32,622 nt of DNA from JAGPKI01 sp052034135 (GTDB lineage: Bacteria > Caldisericota > Caldisericia > UBA6126 > JAGPKI01): assembly GCA_052034135.1 (NCBI GenBank), contig JBPOJC010000046.1, positions 1 through 32,622 on the forward strand. The letters are read 5' to 3'. The notes under the pieces were generated by a model. It was not told the origin of the DNA. It saw nothing but the letters and a program-made list of their open reading frames with translations, and searched no databases. Shown piece by piece: positions 1-7,549 of the stretch. Position 1 is the stretch's first letter; every line of letters starts with the position of its first letter. Both the position numbers and the translations under genes were made by a program.

Positions 1-57
1 TGCACTATTAGCGATTTTAGTACTGGAAATATTAACCTAAATTCCCGATATAACTAA
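1..57 (+). other. possible 3' end of an upstream gene
   Basis: Frame 1 is open from the window edge for 18 codons to TAA at 55-57. Frame 2 is also open, reading 12 hydrophobic codons (ALLAILVLEILT) to TAA at 38-40. Either could be the tail of a gene starting outside the window. The stretch is too short to choose, and both may be chance. From 58 to about 240 I see only AT-rich sequence with TATAAT-like strings near 200-220, then the ribosome site of the next gene. Confidence 0.2.
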
Positions 58-267
58 CGATGATATTTATCAAAAATAATGTAATAGACAATAAATACTA
101 ATGAATAAGTTACGAAACATATGAGACTTTAAAATTTATCACTTTGATTTATGCTAATTTCTGTCCAAAGAAATGGGGGAAGTTAAATGTGAGCTATATA
201 AATATAATTATATAATTAAAAGCAATTTAAGATGATAATCGTCGAAAGGAGAAAAAGTTAAGATATT

Positions 268-1647
268 TTGGAAAATAATAACAAAGTAACAGAAGACATA
301 ATCATAATGAGGAGTTTGCCTTTACTCTTATTTATTTCATTTTTTTTCTCACTATTTTCCTTTTTATACTTTAATGGTCACTATTCCTTGTTTCAATCTG
401 ATTTATCGAGATACCCCCTGGGTTATACAGCTTTTAGATCTGTCTTAATCGGTTCTTGCCATATTATAGAATTTTTCATTATTTTTCGATTTCTACCATA
501 CTTAATAAATACAAGACATTACAACACCGATTTTTTTACTCTTTCACTGGTTACAGGTCTTTTTCTCTGGTCTACATTACTGTTTTATTCTTCATTTCTT
601 TCCGGAATAGCACTAACTCCTATGATAGAAACTTTGAAAATATCTGGTTCTTCAGAGGATATGCTGCTTTTCTTAAATAAAATACCTGTATGGGTTATAT
701 TGGTAGATATTTGTTTGCTATTAATACTCATGAGCTGGATTTGCGTAAAAAGGAGAAAAAATATAATAACTTCAGAGCTTAATAACTATTCTAACGGAGC
801 ATTGGCAAGACTTGCTGGTAAATATTCCTCTTACTATGCATGCCTTCTTCTCCTGGTCCAGCTCATTCTTTTTATCTTTTTTAAGAATATAATGACTTCT
901 CCTTTTTACTTCTTTATCTATATTGCTACTTTCTTACTTATTCTTACAGTATCAGTCTCATTTATTAGAAACAGTACAAAAACAATAGAGCCTTTTCTTA
1001 AATTAGTTTATTTGTGCCTTCTAATGCCTTCCTTTTTTGTAACACTCCTTTTAGGAATTTATTCAAGATTATTTTTTGATGCTAAATATTTCGAATTGAG
1101 TGGAAAACATTTACTTACTGATTTTGAACTTATTTTCGCAAAATTTATAACTAATCCACCGTCCTATTTTCTGATATTTGCATTATCAATAATTCTTATT
1201 TCATTTCTTATAATGCTAATATTTAAAAAGAAAGAAATAGTTGTACCTCTTCAGCTTGTTGCTCTTATGTCTTTATTTTTGTATCTTTGCCAAAAAGATT
1301 CTTTTATTTCTTTTCTATATTCAGTTAGGAATGAAATAGAAGTAAATGTTGTTTTCTGGATGTCTGTTGCTGTACCCATTACTTATATTCTTCCTTTCTA
1401 TTTCTCATTTCAAAAAAATGGTTCTCAGATCAACCCGCACAATAACTCTAATGTAGGAGAAATATTATCCAGTGAAAGTAAAATAATTTACTGGTTTAGA
1501 AAAATAATTTATTGGCTTAAAAAAGTAGTAAACCGTTTGGAAAATGTGCTCTTTTTTCTCACTTTATTAATAGCTAACTTCGTAGCATTTACTTTTGGAA
1601 TATTATGGAACAGCTCTTTTTTCTATATTTTTCTGGTTAAATATTAA
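268..1647 (+). CDS. polytopic membrane protein, unrecognised
   Basis: A 459-residue protein rich in Phe, Leu and Ile with about 11 predicted membrane segments, near residues 15-36, 52-73, 87-113, 138-157, 187-229 (two), 240-262, 296-318, 325-345, 363-383 and 430-450. Loops are short and a basic stretch (VKRRKN) follows the fourth segment, as in cytoplasmic loops. I recognise no family, no catalytic motif and no signal peptide beyond the first membrane segment. The start is TTG at 268. An AAAGGAG site lies at about 245-251, some 16 nt upstream, which is long; an in-frame ATG at 307 (MRSLPLL) is an alternative with no visible ribosome site. The gene stands alone and transcription probably ends at the palindrome at 1831-1850. 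It could be a transporter or a membrane subunit of an unknown complex. Confidence 0.7.
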   Translation: MENNNKVTEDIIIMRSLPLLLFISFFFSLFSFLYFNGHYSLFQSDLSRYPLGYTAFRSVLIGSCHIIEFFIIFRFLPYLINTRHYNTDFFTLSLVTGLFLWSTLLFYSSFLSGIALTPMIETLKISGSSEDMLLFLNKIPVWVILVDICLLLILMSWICVKRRKNIITSELNNYSNGALARLAGKYSSYYACLLLLVQLILFIFFKNIMTSPFYFFIYIATFLLILTVSVSFIRNSTKTIEPFLKLVYLCLLMPSFFVTLLLGIYSRLFFDAKYFELSGKHLLTDFELIFAKFITNPPSYFLIFALSIILISFLIMLIFKKKEIVVPLQLVALMSLFLYLCQKDSFISFLYSVRNEIEVNVVFWMSVAVPITYILPFYFSFQKNGSQINPHNNSNVGEILSSESKIIYWFRKIIYWLKKVVNRLENVLFFLTLLIANFVAFTFGILWNSSFFYIFLVKY

Positions 1648-1729
1648 TTGCTTCTGAAAAGGTTTTTTATGAAATCACTTTTGGAAATGGTGTTCCAGCC
1701 CCCTAATTAATTGGACAGTTTGTATTAAG

Positions 1730-1830
1730 GTTATTTAAAGAATAGCGGACCATATCTCTGGATTATAACTGAGGATGGTAAAAATATTATAAACTTAAGC
1801 AAGACAGAGTCATGCATATTGATATTGCAA
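1730..1830 (+). other. short open stretch, possible gene remnant
   Basis: Between the membrane protein and the MFS gene, an open frame without a start codon reads in part GPYLWIITEDGKNIINL and ends in TAA just before the terminator hairpin. The composition looks protein-like, but it is about 33 codons long, lacks a start and ribosome site, and may be chance. Nothing else is recognisable in 1648-1830. Confidence 0.15.
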
Positions 1831-1861
1831 GAGTAATTCATGAATTACTCCTTTTTCTTTT
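1831..1861 (+). terminator. intrinsic terminator, perfect palindrome plus T-tract
   Basis: GAGTAATTCATGAATTACTC at 1831-1850 is a perfect 20-base palindrome (8 bp stem, CATG loop) followed on the plus strand by CTTTTTCTTTTTTTT. It can end transcripts from the membrane protein gene. The stop codon of the convergent MFS gene (1838-1840) lies inside it. On the minus strand no T-run follows, so it is mainly a plus-strand terminator. Confidence 0.7.
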
Positions 1862-3088
1862 TTTTAGTAGAATATAACCAATCAATAAAGTTCCAATAAG
1901 CCCTATTATACCACTTATAGTAAAAGCCATATTTGCTCCTAATTTACTTGCTAATCCACCAGCGTAGAGAGAACCTATAGGAGCAACACCAACAAAGACA
2001 AATGAGTAAACACTCATAACTCTTCCTCTGATGTTGTCTTCTGACTCAAGCTGAAGAGTAGTATTAACGGAAGTGGTGAATAATATCATAAAAAAGCCAA
2101 TAAATACTAATAATAGAAAGGCTAAATAGAAATTACTCGCAAAAAACATCAAAGCCTCTCCAATAGATAATCCAAATGCTGCAATAACTATTGTAGTAAG
2201 TTTTGGCTTACTGTTTTTGCTTAAAGCAACAACAAGAGCACCAACAAGAGCCCCTACACCCATAGCGGTCATTAACATTCCAAATCCTTTAGAATCCAAC
2301 TTTAAGAAATTTTGAGAAAAAACTGGTATCAATACACTAAAATTCATGCAAAATATACTAATAATACCAAATAAAGTCACTGTTACCTTTATTCTTTCTT
2401 TAGCAAATATATATTTTAATCCTTCAACTACATCTTTAAATAATCCTTTAAATAATTTATTAATTTGCATATCATTTTTCACGCTCACAGCGCTTATTTT
2501 AAGTAGTTGAGCTATCACTGCTATATAGGAAACAGCATTTAGTAAAAAACAAATTCCTATACCAACAAAACCAATAAGAATTCCTCCTATTGCAGGTCCA
2601 ATAATTCTTGCAAGATTAAATATTGAAGAATTCAATGCAATGGCGTTCATTAAATCATCTTTCCCTACCAATTCCACCATATATGACTGCCTTGCTGGCA
2701 TATCGAGAGTATTTAGAAAACCAAACATTGTTGCAACCACAAGAACATGCCAGTACTCCACTCTCTTAGTTAATGTTAAAATTCCCAAAATTGCTGCAAG
2801 TAATGAGAATGAACTTTGAGTAAAAATTAAGATTTTCTTCTTTGAAACTTTATCAATCAAAGGACCAATAAATAACGAAAATACCATCTGGGGCAAAGTT
2901 TGAAATGTAACAACTAAACTAAGAAGAAAAGGAGAATCAGTTAAAGTTAAGACAAGCCACGGTTGAGCAATATTTTGTATCCAGGTCCCTATTAAAGAGA
3001 TTGCTTGACCGCTAAAAAAAAGTCTAAAATTTCTATACTTAAGAGCTGGCAGTGTAGTTTTTATTTTGGATCCCATTTCTACTTTCAT
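1838..3088 (-). CDS. MFS transporter (MFS_3 / EntS-like exporter family)
   Basis: A 416-residue 12-helix major facilitator permease of the multidrug/siderophore exporter type, expected to move small molecules across the inner membrane by proton antiport. The N-terminus reads LKYRNFRLFFSGQAISLIGTW, the usual opening of this family, followed by the helix 2-3 loop GPLIDKVSKKKILI (MFS signature A form) and MPARQSYMVELV after helix 4. The C-terminal half has the cytoplasmic loop ESEDNIRGRVMSVY. It ends in basic residues (KKRKR). An upstream in-frame GTG at 3154 would add 22 Asn/Lys-rich residues. I prefer ATG 3088 because TATAAT lies exactly 6 nt before it on the same strand, so the longer form would start upstream of the transcript. 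The substrate cannot be told. It is a single-gene unit facing the divergent 3431 cassette. Confidence 0.9.
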   Translation of the reverse strand: MKVEMGSKIKTTLPALKYRNFRLFFSGQAISLIGTWIQNIAQPWLVLTLTDSPFLLSLVVTFQTLPQMVFSLFIGPLIDKVSKKKILIFTQSSFSLLAAILGILTLTKRVEYWHVLVVATMFGFLNTLDMPARQSYMVELVGKDDLMNAIALNSSIFNLARIIGPAIGGILIGFVGIGICFLLNAVSYIAVIAQLLKISAVSVKNDMQINKLFKGLFKDVVEGLKYIFAKERIKVTVTLFGIISIFCMNFSVLIPVFSQNFLKLDSKGFGMLMTAMGVGALVGALVVALSKNSKPKLTTIVIAAFGLSIGEALMFFASNFYLAFLLLVFIGFFMILFTTSVNTTLQLESEDNIRGRVMSVYSFVFVGVAPIGSLYAGGLASKLGANMAFTISGIIGLIGTLLIGYILLKKRKRSNS

Positions 3089-3094
3089 GTTATT

Positions 3095-3123
3095 ATTATA
3101 TTTATAATTTATTATATTGTTAT
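3095..3123 (-). promoter_or_regulatory. promoter of the MFS gene, leaderless type
   Basis: On the minus strand TATAAT occupies 3100-3095 and ATAACA (4 of 6 to TTGACA) occupies 3123-3118, with a 17 nt spacer. Only 6 nt separate the -10 box from ATG 3088, so the transcript would begin at or next to the start codon. No Shine-Dalgarno sequence is present. Confidence 0.5.
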
Positions 3124-3397
3124 TTAGTAATTTATGGATAAGTAAAGATTTCACTTTAACACTTCATGGCATTTCTGCCATAATAAGGCATGAAAATATT
3201 TTCTATAGTCCTTTTGTGTGCCTCTTATATAACTAACAATTAAATCTCTTTACCAAATATAATTTTGGAGTTATTATTATCTGAGGAATTAAGCATAGAA
3301 ACTGATTTTCTCTCGCAAAACTTATATAATAAACATTGGTATAATTCTCATTTTTGATTAGTAACTTCAATTATTACATATAAATACGAATGAATAT

Positions 3398-3424
3398 TTG
3401 ATTTTTTATTGTTATTTATATAAT
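3398..3424 (+). promoter_or_regulatory. promoter of the ATPase cassette, leaderless type
   Basis: TATAAT at 3419-3424 lies 6 nt before the GTG at 3431. A partial -35 (TTGATT, 3398-3403) is 15 nt upstream, a short spacer. There is no ribosome site before the GTG. The geometry matches the MFS promoter on the other strand, so a leaderless GTG start is the simplest reading. Confidence 0.45.
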
Positions 3425-3430
3425 TGTGTT

Positions 3431-4291
3431 GTGAAAGAAATAATTGATAATATTAAATTACTTATAAAAAATTTAGATAAAGTATTAAAATTATTAGCTA
3501 AATATAATAAGTTAAAAGAAAATCTTTTAGATAATGCTTATTTGGCTGAAAAGAATTTAACCGAGATAACCAAAATAACCAATGCTTTACCAGCTTTTTC
3601 CATTAAAACCTCATTATTAAATCTTATTAATGATGAAAAGGAGATTTTAGAGAAAGCGAAAGAGGAATTCCGATTTAGTTTTGGTGAAAAATTAAATGAT
3701 TTATTTAAAAAAGATGGAAAAACTATTAAAGGACAGTATCCAACACTGAGAGTCGGTATGTACACAATAAAACTTAACTTTGAATTTGGAGAGGCTCAAC
3801 TATTTTTTGGTCCTGAAGTAGAGAAGATAAAATCAAAAATACCTCTTAATCCAGCTTCTATATATGATTCAATAACTAAATTCGATAAGGAGCTTAATAG
3901 CGAAAAGATAGATCCTGTTGAATTATTTAAAGATCTTAGTGAAGCTTATAAGAGAAAGCTATTATTAACTGGAAAAATAATTGGCGAAAAGTTACCAATT
4001 ATTGAGGTTTTGAACGAATTCGTTTTTATTAAACAACCTCAAAAATTCTTTACTGATCCTAAAAAAGAGAATTTTCATGACTATCCAAGAATAAAATTAT
4101 CTTATCTTCTTTACATTTTACGAAAATCGAATAATGCAGGTAAGGGGCTAAAGTTTTATGTGGCCACTTTTGATGCAACAGGAGATAAAAAAAACTCCAT
4201 CTGGATTCCTGACAATGACGAAGGGGATGGGACATATTATTCTTATATTTCAGTTGATGCAGAAAATAATGTGAAGGAAGCATTGTTTTAA
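3431..4291 (+). CDS. unknown protein, first gene of a BrxD-like ATPase cassette
   Basis: A protein of 286 residues that I do not recognise. Residues about 1-110 are rich in Lys, Leu, Glu and Asn and look helical, probably coiled coil. A middle part reads GQYPTLRVGMYTIKLNFEF and looks beta-rich. The C-terminal third contains YPRIKLSYLLYILRK and then KGLKFYVATFDATGD with IWIPDNDEGDG, an acidic, Gly-rich segment. There is no signal peptide, membrane helix, P-loop or obvious nuclease motif. The start is GTG 3431, because TATAAT ends 6 nt before it; an in-frame TTG at 3398 would lie upstream of the likely transcript start. It ends 11 nt before the first ATPase gene, so the two are almost certainly cotranscribed. 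It may be an adaptor or scaffold for the ATPases; that is inference from position only. Confidence 0.75.
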   Translation: MKEIIDNIKLLIKNLDKVLKLLAKYNKLKENLLDNAYLAEKNLTEITKITNALPAFSIKTSLLNLINDEKEILEKAKEEFRFSFGEKLNDLFKKDGKTIKGQYPTLRVGMYTIKLNFEFGEAQLFFGPEVEKIKSKIPLNPASIYDSITKFDKELNSEKIDPVELFKDLSEAYKRKLLLTGKIIGEKLPIIEVLNEFVFIKQPQKFFTDPKKENFHDYPRIKLSYLLYILRKSNNAGKGLKFYVATFDATGDKKNSIWIPDNDEGDGTYYSYISVDAENNVKEALF

Positions 4292-4302
4292 GAATAAAAA
4301 AG

Positions 4303-5565
4303 ATGGATGAATTAGATTTAGACCCAAAGCTTGCAAAAGTAATAATTCATAAATTGGGCAGTTCAGGCACCCCTCCAGAAGTAGGAGTTGAATATTTTAA
4401 TGTAGGGCTTGAACCCTATTTAAATGTCATTGAAAATGAATATTTAAAAGATATTTTAAAATACAATTTATCTTCATTTAAGTTAATTGTTGGTAATTAT
4501 GGAGGAGGTAAATCTCATTTTCTTTACCTGATAAGAGATCTTGCCTGGAAAAACAATTATGTAACAAGCTATGTTAGCTTAAGTGCTACAGAGTGTCCAT
4601 TTGATAGATTAGAATTGGTATACAGAAGCATCGCCTTAAATATTACTCCACCATTAAGTACAACAGAGATACTTAAACCATGGGAAGTTGGAATAGAAGC
4701 ACTTTTAAGGAAATGGTACGAACAGGTAAAAGAAGAAAAGAATTTTTTATCCCTCATTAAAAACCTTGAAAGCACAAGTTTTGTGAATGCTGTCAAGGGA
4801 GCTTTATCAGGCCTTTCGAATGATGATGAAGAGCTTTTTTATTCACTTACACAATGGCTTAAAGGGGAGGATATTTCAAGAGACCTTAAATATAAATATA
4901 GAATATCTGAGCGAATTGATAGAACAAACGCTTTCAGAATGCTAAGAAGTTTGGTTCAGTTTGTAAATTTGATTGGCTATTCAGGAATTATATTTTTATT
5001 TGATGAAGCTGAACGTGGAATGAGTATATCCTCATCTCGAGATAGAAGAAGAGCTTTAGACAATTTAAGACAGATAATAGATGAATGTGGAAATTCAAAA
5101 CTTCCAGGAGCTATGTTTTTCTACGCAATACCTGATGAAAACCTACTTCTTGAAGGAAGTGGTGGTGTTTATGAAGCATTAAATCAGCGTTTACGCTCGA
5201 GTTTTACTAAGGTAAATCCTATGGGTGTAAAAATTAATCTTGAGGATATAGGAATTTCTCCATCTGAATTTTTAAAGGAATTGGGATTAAAATTAGCAAA
5301 AATATACGAAATTGCTTATTTTTATGATTTTAATAATAAAGTTCTCGAAGAGTCCTTAAAAAACATAATAAATGTCTCACTCGAATCTCAATTTCTTGAT
5401 GTAAGCTATAGAAGAATCTTTGTTATAGCAGTTATTGAAGCCTTTCAAAGGATCAAAGTAAATAATGAACCTATTGATAAATCAACTGCACGGGAGTTAT
5501 TCCGTTCAACCGCTAAATCACTGATTCAAAAAGAGAGGGAAGAGGTTGAAGGAGAAGAGTTCTAA
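4303..5565 (+). CDS. BrxD-like P-loop ATPase (DUF2791 / BrxC-BrxD family)
   Basis: A 420-residue AAA/STAND-like ATPase. The Walker A is GNYGGGKSH at residues 64-72 and the Walker B is IIFLFDEAE at 229-237. The order around them (VGLEPYLNVIENE before the P-loop, LSATECPFDRLELVYR after it, then DNLRQIIDECGNSKLPGAMF after Walker B) follows the BREX ATPase BrxD, which is about this length. Known members act in type 2 BREX and related phage-defence islands; their exact role is unresolved. Here no PglX methylase, PglZ, or helicase accompanies it. ATG 4303 is used, with only a weak A-rich leader and 11 nt from the previous stop. The gene overlaps the next one by 20 bp. The family call is from motif order and recall, not a search. 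Confidence 0.8.
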   Translation: MDELDLDPKLAKVIIHKLGSSGTPPEVGVEYFNVGLEPYLNVIENEYLKDILKYNLSSFKLIVGNYGGGKSHFLYLIRDLAWKNNYVTSYVSLSATECPFDRLELVYRSIALNITPPLSTTEILKPWEVGIEALLRKWYEQVKEEKNFLSLIKNLESTSFVNAVKGALSGLSNDDEELFYSLTQWLKGEDISRDLKYKYRISERIDRTNAFRMLRSLVQFVNLIGYSGIIFLFDEAERGMSISSSRDRRRALDNLRQIIDECGNSKLPGAMFFYAIPDENLLLEGSGGVYEALNQRLRSSFTKVNPMGVKINLEDIGISPSEFLKELGLKLAKIYEIAYFYDFNNKVLEESLKNIINVSLESQFLDVSYRRIFVIAVIEAFQRIKVNNEPIDKSTARELFRSTAKSLIQKEREEVEGEEF

Positions 5566-6829
5566 ACTCGTCACTCACAACATATTTGGTGAGGGTATAG
5601 TGCTTGAAACACGCTGGGATGGAACTGAAGCAAGAGTAAAATTTTTGAATGGTTTGAATTTATGGCTTCCAACAAAATGGTTAAAGCCAATTAAAGTAAA
5701 AGAAGATACTGAAATTAATTTAGATGAAATCTCTTCAAAAAGAATTCTTGAGTCATTTAGAATGGGAATAGTCCCTCATCAAGATATTGAACTATTTACA
5801 TTTGGCAGAGAAGCCGAAATTAACGTATTAAAGAATGGATTAGAAAACTTAATAAATGGCATAAGTGATGTTTGCCTGATTGAAGGAGGATATGGCTCTG
5901 GAAAGTCGCATCTTTTAGAATATTTTAGGCATTTATCTTTGAAAGAAGGTTTTGTAACAACCTATTGCGAGCTTCATGCTCAAGAAACTCCTCCATTCAG
6001 GCCTAAGAAAGTATATCGCGAACTTGTCTATAACTTACACTATATAAAAGATAACTACGATTATAGTTTTAGAGATATTTTAATTGAGGCAACAAAACTT
6101 AAAATCGAAGATCATTGCTTCTTTACGCCTGTTTTAAATAGAATAAAAGGGATGGATAATCTTGATTCACATAGCGAAGTTTTCTGGCAATGGATAGAAG
6201 GAGAATCCACTAAAGAATATGCAACATCAAAGTTTTCGCCATATCGTGTAAGGGGAGGGCAGACTATACCAGCATTGTACGATTTTTCAACAGCTGCCGA
6301 TTTTTATTGTTACATCATAAGTGGTTTAAGTTATATTGTCCGAGAGTTAAAATTAGGTGGTTTGGTAATAATTATTGACGAGTTTGAAGAAATTACACAC
6401 ATCTGGAATAACGAACTTTATATGCGTGGATTAAACTTTATGGATGGACTTGTTAGGGTTTCCCTTAATGATGAAAAACTTCGAAAAATCGACTACTCTA
6501 TGATACACAATCAAGTTCGCCCTACTCCCTACTCATATAAAGAACCGTATATTTTTCTTGTTATCGCTACAACTCCACTAAAAGATATAAAAATTTCTCC
6601 TTCTTTAAAAAATAGAATTAACTTGAGGAAATTTGGAGTAGAAGATTTTGAGATTATTTTTGATAAATTGTTAAGTGTCTATAAATCTGCCTACAAAAAT
6701 TTTAACATAGAACCATCTCTCTATAATAGCATTCTAAATGCTTCATTAGAAAATAATTACTTAGAACTTAGAGAGTTTATTAAATATACAATAGAAGCAT
6801 TTGACTGGATAAGACTCAAAAAATTTTGA
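5546..6829 (+). CDS. BrxD-like P-loop ATPase with N-terminal small beta-barrel domain
   Basis: A second, divergent member of the same ATPase family, 427 residues. Residues about 8-50 (VTHNIFGEGIVLE ... ARVKFLNG ... LWLPTKWLKPI) resemble the Tudor/CarD/DUF3553-like barrel found at the end of UvrD-type helicases. Then comes the BrxD-typical SSKRILESFRMGIVPHQDIE, Walker A GGYGSGKS at 114-121 and Walker B LVIIIDEFEE at 273-282. The segment YCELHAQETPPFRPKKVYRE matches the family pattern after the P-loop. The TTG start at 5546 is supported by AGGGAAGAGG just upstream, inside the end of the previous gene, so translation is coupled and the two ATPases probably form a pair. The C-terminus lies 37 bp before a tRNA gene. 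Function is unknown; a nucleic-acid-linked motor in defence is the likeliest role. Confidence 0.8.
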   Translation: MKEKSSKLVTHNIFGEGIVLETRWDGTEARVKFLNGLNLWLPTKWLKPIKVKEDTEINLDEISSKRILESFRMGIVPHQDIELFTFGREAEINVLKNGLENLINGISDVCLIEGGYGSGKSHLLEYFRHLSLKEGFVTTYCELHAQETPPFRPKKVYRELVYNLHYIKDNYDYSFRDILIEATKLKIEDHCFFTPVLNRIKGMDNLDSHSEVFWQWIEGESTKEYATSKFSPYRVRGGQTIPALYDFSTAADFYCYIISGLSYIVRELKLGGLVIIIDEFEEITHIWNNELYMRGLNFMDGLVRVSLNDEKLRKIDYSMIHNQVRPTPYSYKEPYIFLVIATTPLKDIKISPSLKNRINLRKFGVEDFEIIFDKLLSVYKSAYKNFNIEPSLYNSILNASLENNYLELREFIKYTIEAFDWIRLKKF

Positions 6830-6866
6830 AATTTTAAAAATAGTAGTAAAATTTTTAAATAGAAAA

Positions 6867-6944
6867 CGGGGCGTGGCGTAGTTTGGCTAGCGCACCAGCA
6901 TGGGGTGCTGGGAGTCGGAAGTTCAAATCTTCTCGCCCCGACCA
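6867..6944 (+). tRNA. tRNA-Pro (anticodon GGG)
   Basis: Full cloverleaf: acceptor CGGGGCG pairs with CGCCCCG, D-stem GCG/CGC, anticodon stem CCAGC/GCTGG with loop ATGGGGT (anticodon GGG), T-stem GGAAG/CTTCT with TTCAAAT. The discriminator A and CCA are encoded. It begins 37 bp after the ATPase gene. Confidence 0.95.
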
Positions 6945-6959
6945 TTTTTAAATTCCCAG

Positions 6960-7036
6960 CGGGATGTGGCTCAGCTTGGTAGAGCGCTTGGTTCGGGACC
7001 AAGAGGTCATGGGTTCAAATCCCATCATCCCGACCA
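6960..7036 (+). tRNA. tRNA-Pro (anticodon CGG)
   Basis: Acceptor CGGGATG pairs with CATCCCG, anticodon stem CTTGG/CCAAG encloses TTCGGGA (anticodon CGG), T-stem ATGGG/CCCAT encloses TTCAAAT, and CCA is encoded. It lies 15 bp after the GGG isoacceptor, so the two are probably one transcript. The commonest proline isoacceptor (TGG) is not here. Confidence 0.95.
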
Positions 7037-7549
7037 GTTAATTAGGACTACGGCACAGAAGATGCTGCAACTGAGCGGTTTCATTTTTATCTTTTACACA
7101 ATAGCAAAAATTCACTAACGCTTTCAGTTATCCTGAGAAACATATCTTAATCAAAGAAAGGCCTCTTTTCCCATCTGTCAAATCATAAGAAGTGTTTTTG
7201 ATGACAAAGGGTTTCTTTAACCCGCACCATCCTGTAAGGAATTTAAACGACAAAGGATTTTCTTCCAACCCAGACATCCTTATAAGCACTCTTTCTGTTG
7301 ACGAAGAATTCCATGTTTGTCATTACCGCAGAAGCGGGAATCCAGAAATCAAAATAAATTTGGATTCCCGACAGAGACATTCAGGTATGACATAAAGAAG
7401 AGGAGATTCCTCAGGGCATGTGCAACAATACCGCACTTTTAGAACGACAAAAATGTCATCAAATTAACTTTTTAATAGAAAAGAATCTTATTTACTGTGA
7501 GAAAAGCTTTATTTTCGTTAATTCCAACTTCTTTTACGGTAATAAAAAT
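7037..7549. other. intergenic region with dispersed repeats, no gene
   Basis: 513 bases with no convincing gene. An open frame at 7192-7395 is made of repeat sequence and is not credited. The MITE/REP-like unit at 7319-7391 is followed by sequence at about 7399-7435 (GAGATTCCTCAGGGCATGTG onward) related to the stretch at 19550-19585. Nothing resembling an attachment-site duplicate of the tRNA 3' end is visible. Confidence 0.5.
7319..7391. repeat. MITE/REP-like repeat unit
   Basis: The unit starts GTCATT and ends ATGAC. The inner parts GGAATCCAG and GGATTCCCGAC are inverted with respect to each other. The first half can fold as an imperfect hairpin (ACCGC, AGAA, GCGGG). The same unit type recurs at 19436-19462, 19472-19542 and 32129-32205. 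Confidence 0.6.

Larger units (their letters stand above)
3089..3430. other. divergent intergenic region
   Basis: 342 bases between the MFS gene and the ATPase cassette. It holds the two divergent leaderless-type promoters listed separately. An imperfect inverted pair, GGCATTTCTGCC, lies near 3168-3180. Extra TATAAT-like strings occur near 3325 and 3340, which could give a longer leader for the cassette. I see no small gene or RNA here. Confidence 0.5.

Noticed and set aside
3089..3154. Longer MFS protein from GTG 3154
   Set aside because: The added 22 residues are Asn/Lys-rich low complexity and contain the TATAAT box that sits 6 nt before ATG 3088.
3398..3430. Longer N-terminus of the unknown cassette protein from TTG 3398
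   Set aside because: It would place the promoter -10 box inside the coding region; the GTG at 3431 fits the leaderless geometry.
4303..6829. A full BREX system
   Set aside because: Only BrxD-like ATPases are present; no PglX/BrxX methylase, PglZ, BrxA/B, BrxL or helicase is in the window.
7192..7395. 67-codon open frame after the tRNA genes
   Set aside because: It reads through a MITE/REP-like repeat, has no ribosome site and resembles the repeat-derived peptides that such elements give in any frame.
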